Positions 34,735-44,400 of a DNA stretch of 64,000 bases are shown piece after piece. The DNA lies in NCBI GenBank assembly GCA_021234155.1, contig JAJEKV010000105.1:1958494-2022493 (forward strand), written 5' to 3'. Every line of letters begins with the position of its first letter. Positions within the stretch are counted from its first letter, which is position 1. A program made the translations under genes and the position numbers. Source of the stretch: Isoetes taiwanensis. Its lineage: Eukaryota > Streptophyta > Lycopodiopsida > Isoetales > Isoetaceae. The notes below the pieces were generated by a model. That model was not told the origin of the DNA and made no database searches. It was given only the letters and a program-made list of their open reading frames with translations.

Positions 34735-34735
34735 G

Positions 34736-37176
34736 AAAGAAATACAGTTGTGCAGGCATAAAGAAATCTAACAGATATATTTATTCTCTGGAAGAAGTAA
34801 CACAGGTATACATGCTCAAAGAAATTGGACAGATATATTCAATGATGGGGAAGTGAAGAGTATTGACATGATGATGAGTTCATTGAATATAGTTGAGGTT
34901 GATTAAATGATATTGCAATGGTCTTATGAACTACTAAGATTATTTCCAATGGTCAGATGCAATATTGAAAGTTATTTATAGTTAGACCTAAGACCTAGCT
35001 CGGTGAACAGTGTTCCCGGCCAGGTGCTTTCAAACCCAGAGATCTAGCTGCCGACCTCATAAATCAAAGGGTAAGATTAATGGATTGCCGGAATGCGGTG
35101 ATCCAGAAGCAAATTTAACCAGAAGCATATCTTGTACAGATATATAGTTTGATCGTAATAGTGAACTGAAGTTTCGATGTTTGTCTTTGATATTTTCTTC
35201 GATGCTATTTGATTATTATCTGTATTTGAGATTGTGTGTGACATTGGCTTTTTAACAAGTGTGGTTGTATAGGTTAAAGTGATAGAGAGAATCATCTAAC
35301 AATTAGGGACTTAAGTTAGATAAAGGGAAACAATGGACCTTTCTTAAAGGGACTCGCATCGAAGGTGGGGACAATATCAATTAAGTAGTAGCTATCTTCA
35401 CGATCGGGGACCATAAGAACTAGGCCCGATTCTTAGCTGAATTACGCTTCCAGATAACAGGAAATATGAATTGATAATTTGCCATTACCAATAGCTTCGC
35501 CAAATTTCCCAATTCTTAGCATCGATTAACCGGGTTGGGTGGTGAACTACCATTGAATCATTATCTATGACGTTCGGCCAAGACAAAGATATGGTTCCGT
35601 GGCGGTATGTCAGACGCATCGCCTGGTTACGCCGCATACACGCCATCCCGGACGACGCGTTATGCGCGACGTGTCAGCTTTCAAGCAAGTAGCACCCTAG
35701 GGGCAACTTGCAAGTGTGTACACATTTAATTATGTGCACATTTACCCATGTGTACACATTTACCCATTTGTACACATTTATCCATGTGGACACTTTATGC
35801 CACTTAGTTAATAAAGGTAAGTGGACCACACCATTTATCCCACATGCTCAAAGGGATAATGGGAAACCCTAGCCCTAACCCTTAGTCTATAAGTATAGGA
35901 AATCCTAACTTTCTATTTTCGTCCACACCTTCTAGAACTCTGCTTTTGCTTGATCCAAGAGCCCATCTCGCCTCCCAAAGTCTGCATGAAAGCAGCCTAG
36001 CTCACAGCCTTCCCCTTTCTAGCTTCATCTTCGAAAGTAGATCCAGAGCATGGATGCGTTGAGCAGGAGGAGCAAGCCAAGGATCAGGTATTTTGTCAAT
36101 TCAATAGTCTAATCCGCCTCCCAGACATAGAATATGTAGGTTTAGCCTATTGAATTGCCCATAGCAGCCATCTAGATCTCTAGATACCAAACCATAACTA
36201 AAGAACCTAACTCGTGATTTAGATTAAATCTCATTCTTTTAGTTCTTCTATGATATGTATGTGATAATGATCTCTGTGGACTCATTGTATTGGGAAGGGG
36301 GGTAGAGGCCTTAAAAAAGCCTAGTAGTATGATGCTCCTAGCCAACCCTCTTTAATGCACTATTAAATTCGGCCTGTGTACAAGATCCACATCTAGTTGT
36401 GGGTGAAAGGGCCAGACTGGCTTACAAGGAGGTTCATGTCCTGACTCATGATCAGTTAGTAAAGCCTATCGGGGACTATTGTGCACTAGACCTAATGCTT
36501 TCGGCCATCGCGTGAGGGCTTTGCATGGGTTCGACACTCTTGGGGTGGTGGACACCTTCCATGGAGTTCAAGTCGAGTACGGGCAGTGGCCCTCTAGTCA
36601 CCTTGAGTCAGCATGCCAATCTCTAGAGGGAGTGATCCCTACCTGCCCCATCGGGGCCGGGAGATGCAACCCGTGAATAGCCCTTTGGCTATGCACCCGA
36701 GGGCTACAAATGTCCCAACACTTTTCAACCTACTCGCAAAGTGTGCAATGTGAGGGGCGATGGAGTGGACTACCCTAAACCATGCTCTTATGCCAGCCAA
36801 ATCCATTTGCCATGAATTCAATGCAAATGACTTTCGGAGACCCAAGCCGCCACCATCCCCGCTGAGTCCGAAAGCCTTGGGTAGGATCTCCATATGTGAT
36901 GTGTTGATCTTTGTCTATGCAGATATGTGGAGGGCCATCCTTCGGGATGGTCATGTGATGTTGATGTTGTATACTGACATGTATGTTTACGTTTCCGCAG
37001 CTAGGTAAGCCCTAAAGGGAGACAGGGTAAAATGACCCCTTCATTCTTCCCACTGGAACTCATCAAGGTTGCAGTGATATGTGGAGGGCCCTCGTGACAG
37101 TATGGAGCTGGTATGGGGATGAACTCCTCCGCTTGTATACTTCGTGAGAGCACCGATATCTGAGTAGGAGATGTCA
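34736..37176 (+). repeat. tandem duplication unit 2
   Basis: Contains the duplicated copia 3' end (LTR copy 34854-35301), repeat X (35302-35565) and the Ty3 5' LTR (35566-37176). Differences from unit 1 are few and cluster at C/G-rich words. Confidence 0.85.
35566..37176 (+). repeat. giant Ty3 element 5' LTR
   Basis: Starts TATGACGTTC (G-to-A change from TGTGACG) and ends GATGTCA. Shared TCTATAAGTATAGG (TATA candidate), an ATG-containing leader and a CAGGTATTTT donor-like site. The left flank is TTATC. Confidence 0.8.
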
Positions 37177-37179
37177 TGC

Positions 37180-37192
37180 TGGTATCGTAGCA
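37180..37192 (+). other. degenerate primer-binding site of the giant Ty3 element
   Basis: TGGTATCGTAGCA, three bases after the LTR. It matches the initiator-Met-tRNA type (TGGTATCAGAGCA) at all but two positions. Confidence 0.6.
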
Positions 37193-37385
37193 ATGTTCTT
37201 GGTGACCAAGAGCAAAGCACCCACCATGCTCCCAAAGAGTACTAACTTAGTAGGATTCTCAAACCTCAAAAAGTGGGAAATTTTTTTTTCTCATTTTTGT
37301 AGTTATGCTAAGCTAGTAACACTTAAAAGAACTAAAAACTAAGAAAACTAAAAAGTTGATCTAAATTTTGACCTAAGGCAGGAAT

Positions 37386-37453
37386 GTCTCACAGTATGCG
37401 CCATAGCACAAACCTAAAATTTAGGATAAGCCCTGGGCACACACCGTGAGTCA
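37386..37453 (+). other. hairpin repeat 1 (upstream of H3-like ORF)
   Basis: Left arm GTCTCACAGTATGCGCC, right arm GGGCACACACCGTGAGTCAC; loop with AAACCTAAAATTTAGG. One of four related hairpins flanking the ORF. Confidence 0.65.
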
Positions 37454-37597
37454 CTGGCCATAATCACCTTGAAACATGATGAATTTTAACAAGGTAATAT
37501 GCTAGATCGAGTTTTAAGGTAAGAATTAGATAGATTTGTATGTTACACCCCTAAGAATATGCCTAGAAATCATATAATTTAGTCTAAAATGCAAAAT

Positions 37598-37660
37598 GTC
37601 TCACGGTATGCGCCAGAGCCTTGATCTGAATATTAATTCGGGCCCCTAGCGCACTGAGTC
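37598..37660 (+). other. hairpin repeat 2 (upstream of H3-like ORF)
   Basis: Left arm GTCTCACGGTATGCGCCAG; right arm GCGCACTGAGTC, about four bases short compared with repeat 4, so the stem is weakened. Confidence 0.55.
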
Positions 37661-37820
37661 AAATTGTTTAGAAAACTCTGAAGTAAGTATATGTTTTAGG
37701 TTAATAGGTGCTTTGACAGAAAAAAAAAGTAACTTAGAATTTGACCTCCTGTTTAGAAAATTGCTCCGCTTTTTGAGGCGATTTTTGGGCGCCCGACCTC
37801 CGATTGACGTGACGTAAGAC

Positions 37821-39095
37821 ATGGCGCACACCAAAGAGACTGCTCGGGTTCCTCGAGGAGGTGAAACAGCCAGCGCCCAAGTGCAGCAGATGCTTCGGGA
37901 GCGTCTTCTCGCGGGAGGAGGCCAGTCTTCATCAGGTGGGGAGACCACTTCAGAGGAGCAGCACGAGCAGGGATCCCAGTAGGGATCAGAGGAAAAGCTA
38001 ACCAACACCATCGACCAGGAGCTAGACGGAGGAGCAGAGGTGCATTCAAAGACCTCAACGGAAGTACTCGAGGAAATTGAAGGGGACGACGAAATCCAAC
38101 GAGTCGTCGAGCAGATGGAGAAGGAGAAACAAGAAAAGGCAGAGCAAGAGCGGGAGGCCAAGGCACAGGAAGAGCAAAGGGAGCCCACCCCCGAGCCGAC
38201 TGAGGAAGAACAGCTTGAAGCCTGGATCAAGATGCATGAGGTGAAGGAACAGCGCAGGGAGAAGAAAAAGGCAGGGAAGAAGAGGAAGAGAGAAGAAAAG
38301 GAGGTCAAAGAGGCAGAAGAAAAGAAGAAGCGCAAGGGCAAAGCCGTGGAGGAGCCCAAGAGGAGGGTGAAGAAGACCCCGAACGTGAAGGTCGTCATCA
38401 AGGAACGGCCAGCTGACCAGCCCCCAACCTCCGATGACTCAGACGACGAGGATTTCAACCCTAACCAAGAAGGAGGGAGCTCCTCCAAGCCCCCAAGTGA
38501 TGAGCGGACAGACCAGGAGCAGGCAGAGCAGGATCAGCAGGCGCAGATACCCCCGCCCTATCCAACTTGGGAGAAAGATAAGGACCCCAAGAAGCCGGCC
38601 CGACCTGCCCGAGAATCATACGTGGTAGACCATCTTAGGGTCTACCAGAAGAAGTTGAAGGCACATCATGAGTTCATGAAGAAGTGGGAGGCTTACAACT
38701 CCTACTATCAGGCGAACAAGGTCACTTTTGTTGCAGGAGGACGGCCGTCAAAGAAGCAGACTCTGAAGCCACCTCCTGAGAAGCCCATTCCCCCAAAGAA
38801 GCCACCGAAAAGGAAATCCAATTCGAAGCTGAATCGAGCAATCAGGCAGATCCGACACTTCCAGATAAGCTATGGCTTCCTAATACCCCGTGCACCGTTC
38901 GCCAGGCTGGTGAAGGAAGTTGTGCAAGAGTTCGACACCAGCATGAGGGTAACGCTAGCCTTACAAGAAGTAGCCGAGCAAAAGCTAGTGCAGCATTTTG
39001 AAGACTCAACAGCATGCACTGTACACGCCAAGAGGGTGACTCTCATGAAGAAAGACATGCACCTGGCTAGTCACATTAAAGGGGAACCTCATTAA
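37821..39095 (+). CDS. H3-type histone-fold protein with charged N-terminal extension, inside the Ty3 element
   Basis: The ATG at 37821 opens 424 codons with one TAG at codon 54 (37980, preceded by CAG; C-to-T decay of a second CAG is likely). After the TAG the first ATG is 38232, leaving 287 residues. Residues about 95-200 are Lys/Glu-rich and probably coiled, with a basic nuclear-signal-like patch (KKAGKKRKREEK). Then come an acidic patch (DDSDDEDFNPN), a Pro/Lys-rich linker, and from about 330 an H3 fold: alphaN IRQIRHFQ, alpha1 PFARLVKEVVQEF, alpha2 LALQEVAEQKLVQHFED, then HAKRVT and KKDMHLASHIKGE. By eye about 40 of 71 aligned residues match canonical H3. Loop 1 is about four residues shorter, and the classic K4/K9/K27 tail is absent. 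Nucleosome incorporation is inferred. Confidence 0.88.
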
Positions 39096-39235
39096 CTTTG
39101 TAAATAATAAATTTTGTGAATACAAAGTGTTTTGAGTAAATTATAAGTGTATAATTGTTGTCAATTAGGTTGAATTAGCAATAATTGCCTTTTGTTTTAG
39201 TCAAATCGGACATTTCAAGGCCAAATAGTGAGGAA

Positions 39236-39308
39236 TGTCTCACGGTGTGCGCCAGGACCCAAAACTAAACTTTGGTTTGGCCTCCCAAATAAGACAATCG
39301 CGTGAGTC
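39236..39308 (+). other. hairpin repeat 3 (downstream of H3-like ORF)
   Basis: Left arm TGTCTCACGGTGTGCGCCAG, loop with AAACTAAACTTTGG, right arm CGCGTGAGTC. Confidence 0.6.
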
Positions 39309-39445
39309 TTTCTACAATCAAACTAGCCCTAAACATCTCCAAATCGGCCAAGTAAGAGGTCAATCTTACATATCTCGGCGAGATAATCATGTTTTGACCC
39401 TTAGTTCATCTTGTTTGGACAAGTCTTGACCAAATTGGGCCAAAT

Positions 39446-39512
39446 GTCTCACAGTATACGCCAGGACCTCATCCTAAACTTTAGCTTGGCCTTCCAGCGC
39501 ACGCCGTGAGAC
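39446..39512 (+). other. hairpin repeat 4 (downstream of H3-like ORF)
   Basis: Best-preserved copy: left arm GTCTCACAGTATACGCC (39446-39462), right arm GCGCACGCCGTGAGAC (39497-39512), giving a 16-bp stem with few mismatches. The loop has CTAAACTTTAGCTTGG. Confidence 0.7.
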
Positions 39513-39721
39513 CTTTCAGCAATTTCTCTAGCATGCCACATCCAATTGACCTCAAGTTTGTTGCAATAGGTTCATTAGATAGTCCTATTCATGCTCAAAC
39601 CCTTAAATTAGCTTTCCAATCCCCGTCATCATCCTACAAGTTTGCTCCCGACTTTTAGGCGATCTTTCAGCTCCCTTAGGCGCTTCAGCAACTGTTTGTT
39701 AGTCCAATCCCCTCAAGATCC

Positions 39722-40842
39722 ATGGCAACTGCAGACTTTAGGCGATGGTACAGCGCCAGTGCCCATGTAGCTAAGGCTAATGTCAATTCCATTTTCTAGA
39801 TTTTCCAGAAGGAGATAGATGTCCAAGCCACTCTGCAGGCAACAGCTAGGGTAGGACCGTCCTTAGTACAGCTCCCCCCTTGCATTGGATATTTTGTCCC
39901 CAAGCAGTCCCTCCAAGCAGCCTTAGGTGCTGTCCCCAACATTGCCAAATATCTGACCAACAAAGCTGCTAGGTTGCCAGATTACATGGTCTTGACCGCT
40001 AATAGGACCAAGTATTTCTCCTACACCGCTGCCCTAGCCATCTTTCTTTCCCACCATGCCCAGAACCCAATCGGGGAAACCTCCATCCTTGCCATGGACA
40101 TAGACCCCTTAGCCTCCTCAGCAGAAGGTCAGCTCCTATTGCAGTATCAAGCGGAGCAAGAAGAAAGAGCCAAGACGAAGCGATCGACTCAGATGACGAA
40201 GACTACGTCGAGCTCGACCCATAACAAGAGCGGCAACTAGCAGAGCAGGTGGCACCAATTCTCGAACAAGACCGGCAGACCCTCAGGATCGCTCCCCCGC
40301 TCGGGCTAGGCATTATAAGCCTAGCCCCCATCATCATCAACAGCCAGGAGTACCTGCTCCTAAGTGACATCCAGAACCTCCCCGAATGCAGAGCCAGGGA
40401 GTACCGACTTGACGAGTTGCTGTATCTTCTGCGGCAACAACCAGACCTAGATGACTTCATCACCCGGGAGGCTTCCGACTTCCCAATCCAGGTGAGAGAA
40501 GCCGACACCTACACCGGGGAGTCGACTTCAGATATCCAGGCGTACAGCAGTATCCGGCAAATGATGGAAGCTCGGGATCTGCCGTCTGAAGAAGAATTTT
40601 ACGCCATCCAAGAATGGATGGGGATCCGTGGCAAGACCACAAACATTTTGATGCCGAGTTCTTCGACACCAGCTCCCCCAGAGAGAAGAGGCGAAATCGA
40701 CCTGAGGCGAATCACATCGACAGTCTGGGACTTTGAAGACCTCACAGAGATTGACGTCGACGAATATGCGGGAAGACATAGAGCGGCGGACCGACCGACG
40801 GATGACGAATCAACAAAGCAGTGTGACGTGGACAGTCACTAA
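39722..40842 (+). pseudogene. unidentified ORF U1 of the giant Ty3 element (broken)
   Basis: Not recognised. From the ATG at 39722 (MATADFRRWYSASAHVAKAN) the frame meets a TAG at codon 26, continues to about 40190, shifts, passes a TAA (40231) and runs to 40842. Visible texture: a helical N-terminal part (LPPCIGYFVPKQSLQAALGA; YTAALAIFLSHHA), an acidic middle (IDSDDEDYVELD), then LLLSDIQNLPECRAREYRLD and an acidic, Arg-containing C-terminus. There is no zinc knuckle and no major-homology-like motif. Both stops could come from CAG/CAA. It sits between the H3-like ORF and ORF U2. It might be an accessory or Gag-like protein, but no function is assigned. Confidence 0.5.
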
Positions 40843-40862
40843 GGTATTATCTTCCTCTACTG

Positions 40863-41228
40863 ATGGACGGAAGGATAGCGATCATACACCGCAAGTTCAG
40901 CCCAAGGGGCGAGGAAGGAGTGTTCATGCTCATCGCACTCTCAGGCTTTGGTAGGCATGCTCGACTACTCCCAACAGTTGACCATGTCATCCTAGTCAAG
41001 AGAACGATGGCACTTGACATCTTCAACTTCGCCGTACCATACCGACGGCAGGGAAGACTAGCAGTGACCGCGGCCTATACTTCCGACTGCAGGGTAGAAG
41101 ACTTGGTGCAAGCCTTGCAGGGCGGGTCATCAACGAACATCCTCAGGAACTTGGGATGCTCGGTAGGAACGACCCAAGTTAAGAAGTTTCTTCAGGATAA
41201 CCCATCCTATCGGCGATTCCAAGAATAG
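40863..41228 (+). CDS. unidentified ORF U2 of the giant Ty3 element (121 aa)
   Basis: Not recognised. It starts ATGGACGGAAGGATAGCGAT and follows ORF U1 by 20 bases. Basic near the N-terminus, with alternating hydrophobic stretches (VFMLIALSGFGRHARLL; DIFNFAVPYRRQGRLAV) that suggest beta strands, then VEDLVQALQGGSSTNILRNL and VKKFLQDNPSYRRF. It may originally have been continuous with U1. No stops or shifts are inside it. Confidence 0.5.
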   Translation: MDGRIAIIHRKFSPRGEEGVFMLIALSGFGRHARLLPTVDHVILVKRTMALDIFNFAVPYRRQGRLAVTAAYTSDCRVEDLVQALQGGSSTNILRNLGCSVGTTQVKKFLQDNPSYRRFQE

Positions 41229-41991
41229 TTAGACTCTTGATCCCAGAGGCATTAAGTCGTATTTAATTAAAGTGGGACTCATTCCATTCCCATTTTTTCT
41301 AACTCGTTAATTTACACAAAAATAAGCACCCCTAATCCAAAACCGCCATAATTGGAATTTTTGTCTATTAGTGTGCATCCAAGCTTTTCTTCCAGTTTTT
41401 CTTGGATAGCGGTCGAGAACAAGAACAATGCAAGCGAAACATGCATTAGACCTATCAAGTTCTAATTGAAAAGATTCTTAGTTGAACATTTTGGCTCTAT
41501 TTTCTTAGGTGGGTAGACAATAGATCACAAATTCCAACAAAAATTATGCAAATCGCTTACTTAATCACCCAAAATACTAGTTTTGAGATACCTTATATTT
41601 ATAAATGGGCTCATTACAATATATATTACAGTGGGTGAAGAGACCATAGTGGTCGATGGGCACAATCATTACACCCCTCTTCACACATGAACCACCTAGT
41701 GCAAAGGGCGGCGTGGAGCTCTCTCCTAGTCATGGAGCAAACTTACGCATTTATAGAAATTTGTATGAGGAGTTCCTTTATGGGCCACGTGCTTGTATGT
41801 CCAACTGATGTCACCACCCTCTTCTCGGCACCTTTCTTTAATGAAATGATCTTTTCATTGCCCCCAAGCATGTACTAGTTGGTCGAGATAAGGACTGCAA
41901 GAGACAAAATCAAATTAGTCAAGTGATGCTACATGCAAAAAAATAAAAATAAAACATAGTTCTTAGGGCCATTTTTGAAAAATACAGGCAT
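41229..41991. other. non-coding stretch after ORF U2
   Basis: AT-rich, no credible frame. It contains no copy of the hairpin repeat. Confidence 0.45.
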
Positions 41992-42275
41992 GAGAAAGGC
42001 AGCTCAAAGCGAAAAACGCAGGTTTTATGGGTCAGAAGGCCTTTCTCGACTCGCGAGTCGAGAAAGGCAGCTCAAAGCCAGAAACGCAGGTTTTATGGGT
42101 CAGAAGGCCTTTCTCGACTCGCGAGTCGAGAAAGGCAGCTCAAAGCGAAAAATGCAAGTTTTAGGGGTCAGAAGGCCTTTCTCGACTCGCGAGTCGAGAA
42201 AGGCAGCTCAAAGCGAAAAATGCAAGTTTGAGGGCCTTTCTCGACTCGAGAGTCGAAAAAGACAGCTCAGAGTAA
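41992..42275 (+). repeat. 68-bp minisatellite built on a 30-bp perfect palindrome
   Basis: Palindromes start at 42039, 42107, 42175 (period 68) and 42234 (unit shortened by nine). Each half is GCCTTTCTCGACTCG and its exact complement; the last copy is imperfect. Between palindromes lies AGCTCAAAGCGAAAAACGCA-type sequence with GTTTTATGGGTCAGAAG. Confidence 0.9.
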
Positions 42276-43439
42276 AAAAGGGGCAATTTCAAAGCTCAGA
42301 GTCCGAGAAGGTCGAAAATGAATAACCTTCAAACATCCTATGTATTTTCTATGAAAAAATACCCTCCCCATAAATTTCCTACGTATTTTCCATGAAAAAT
42401 AGACCCTCCCCATGTATTATCTAATGGACACATATCCAATGGACCCTCCCCCTTTCTAATGGACCATACCATATAGCTATATGAAGAGGGGACTATTGGG
42501 CTCATATATAGCTATGTAAAGAGTAATGCCTAATGCACATGTAAATAGCAACATTATAACCTATGAGAGCACATTAGACCTATGCATTAAATCTATTAAT
42601 ATGCACTAATATGTACTTGTCCCCATTTTGTGTCTAGAACCTTCAAAATGGGTTAAACAAGGTGTAATTTATATCATGATCTATGCAAAGTTAAATTTTT
42701 ACCTTAGAATAAGAATATATGCCTAGAAAACGTGCACCATGGGAACATAATGTTTAACGTGTGAACATAGTAGCACACGTCAAAATATAATCCTATATTA
42801 TTAGCATTTATTTTACACTTTCTTTTTCAATGTATTATTTTAACCTTTTTTTTCTAATACTCCGCCTTTTTTCCCGCCCATGCTTGAATTTTAAAATCAT
42901 TTATTTTACACTTTCATTTTCAACGTATTATTTTACCCCTTTTTTTCTAACCCCGCCCTTTTTTTCCTGCCCATGCTTGAATTTTAAACTTTGGTACATA
43001 CCTTTGAGACAGTTCATTTGTACCGCTTGGAAGAAGCTCCCAACGCCATAGCTCCCACCGGCTTTTACTCCACCTCCGATCCATCACCGCAGATGGATTT
43101 ACGACTTCACAAGCAGATCCATCACCGTGGAGAAGCCTTCATCTTGCCTGGAAGCGCAGCCCTCTTCCGTCATCGTTTCCACTTGCTTAGATGTGAAAGC
43201 ACAAAAATGGAGCATCGATACTGGAAGCTCAAGCATATACAGCGATTTGGGTATGTACCTTGCCATGGATTATTCATCGTTTTCAGATTCTTCAGCATTT
43301 TCTTGGCACTCCGCCATTCTGCTACCCGAAAATAGCAACAGATCCAAGATCCTGAAAATAGCAACAGTTGAAAATACAAGGAGGGCGGATGTCTTTGGAT
43401 CCAAGAAGGCGGATGCCAGCGAGCCATTTGCAGTAGGGG
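42276..43439. other. non-coding stretch with a tandem duplication
   Basis: Bases 42808-42895 and 42899-42985 are an about 88-bp direct duplication (TTTACACTTTC, GTATTATTTTA, CCCATGCTTGAATTTTAAA). The GC-richer part at 43010-43430 has an open plus frame without recognisable domains and may be leader sequence of the captured fragment next to it. Confidence 0.5.
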
Positions 43440-44400
43440 CTCATGGAAATAGGCGTGGAAATAGGTTCTTTACTACTTTCACCGGAAATAGGCGTGGAAA
43501 CAAGCTTCGCAGGCAATCCTTCTTCAACCATCCTCAGGTTTTCGCTAGCGCTGCTTTTCGCTTGCGCTTTCTTGCGCTTTTTGCCGCAGGAATCCTTGCA
43601 AACGGGTTGAGTCCGGAGGGCCCAGCAATGGCGGGCAAGGGTTGAAGGAAGGAAATATTTCCCGAGAATGAATTGCAAGACAAAGATAAGCTCCGAGAGG
43701 CTTGTTAGATCGTAAAGGATTGAGGGACGGGGCCTGAAAGTCGGGTTGGAATGGAGCCAAGATTCTTCAACATCCAATTTGGAGTGGAATTGCACCTCAA
43801 AGATCAAGCAGGCCAAGGAAAGCTCTTGCAAAGCACCCGAGATTGGCTTGGAGAAGGCTTAATGGCGTGACATCTTCCACGTCCCGCAAGAAAAATACTT
43901 TTTGGTTATATAACCAGCCCTAACCTAAGAAGTCGCTATACAAAGCTTAAAATTAAGAGATAGGAGCTTACCAAGCTCTCGGGGGTTGCCAGGCGCCATG
44001 CCATCTTGGTTGGCTGTCGTGAGATTTTCGGGCCCGATATTTCCAGGTCCCTAAGTTATGGCAATAAAAAGTGCATTAAGTCTTAAGCTTAGTTTTGGAC
44101 AGATAAGAATGGCATGAATGGCCTTACCTCGAAGTTAGCCTCTATCTTGGTTGGCTGTCCCGGGATCTTGGTTGGGTTGGTAGCACCTTGAGTAGGTGTG
44201 GTCATTTGAAGATTCCAAGCCGTTAAGTGGGTTGCCATCCAAATATAGTTCTTGGGAGATTTGGCAAGCTCCCAATCTCAGGCGGAATGCCTCCGCTCAG
44301 CTCGTTGGTTCCCAGCCCCAATATTTTTAACGACACAAGGCGCCCAATTGAGGCCGGTATGCTGCCTGTCAGCTTGTTGTGATAGAGCTCCCTGAATAGA
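43440..44400 (-). pseudogene. captured LRR receptor-like kinase fragment
   Basis: On the minus strand, 44395-44240 reads LYHNKLTGSIPASIGRLVSL, then LGTNELSGGIPPEIGSLPNL: two plant-type leucine-rich repeats (L.L..N.L.G.IP..IG.L..L). Farther on (43830-43560), after shifts, a Cys-containing end of LRR type (CKDSCGKKRKKA) appears, resembling the end of an ectodomain and the start of the juxtamembrane part. No kinase domain is present. It is fragmented, with possible exon edges. It was probably captured from a host gene by a mobile element. The repeats are clear; the family subtype is not. Confidence 0.6.

Larger units (their letters stand above)
32314..34735 (+). repeat. tandem duplication unit 1 (period 2,422 bp)
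   Basis: The end of the copia interior, its 3' LTR, the right part of repeat X and a full Ty3 LTR recur in the same order at 34736-37176. The LTR start shifts from 32432 to 34854 and its end from 32879 to 35301, both exactly 2,422. The junction at 34735 joins the Ty3 LTR end to copia interior through a short AAAGAAA overlap. Confidence 0.85.

Noticed and set aside
37646-38488. 280-residue Ser-rich minus-strand frame
   Set aside because: It is the antisense shadow of the Lys/Glu-rich part of the H3-like ORF.
37821-39095. H3-like ORF as a normal host histone or CENH3 gene
   Set aside because: It lacks the histone tail, has a 330-residue charged extension, a shortened loop 1 (CENH3 usually has a longer one), and lies between an LTR/primer site and gag. 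Not fully excluded as a captured, diverged host gene.
43127-43645. 172-residue plus-strand frame as a gene
   Set aside because: No recognisable domain, irregular composition, and it overlaps antisense LRR-like sequence.
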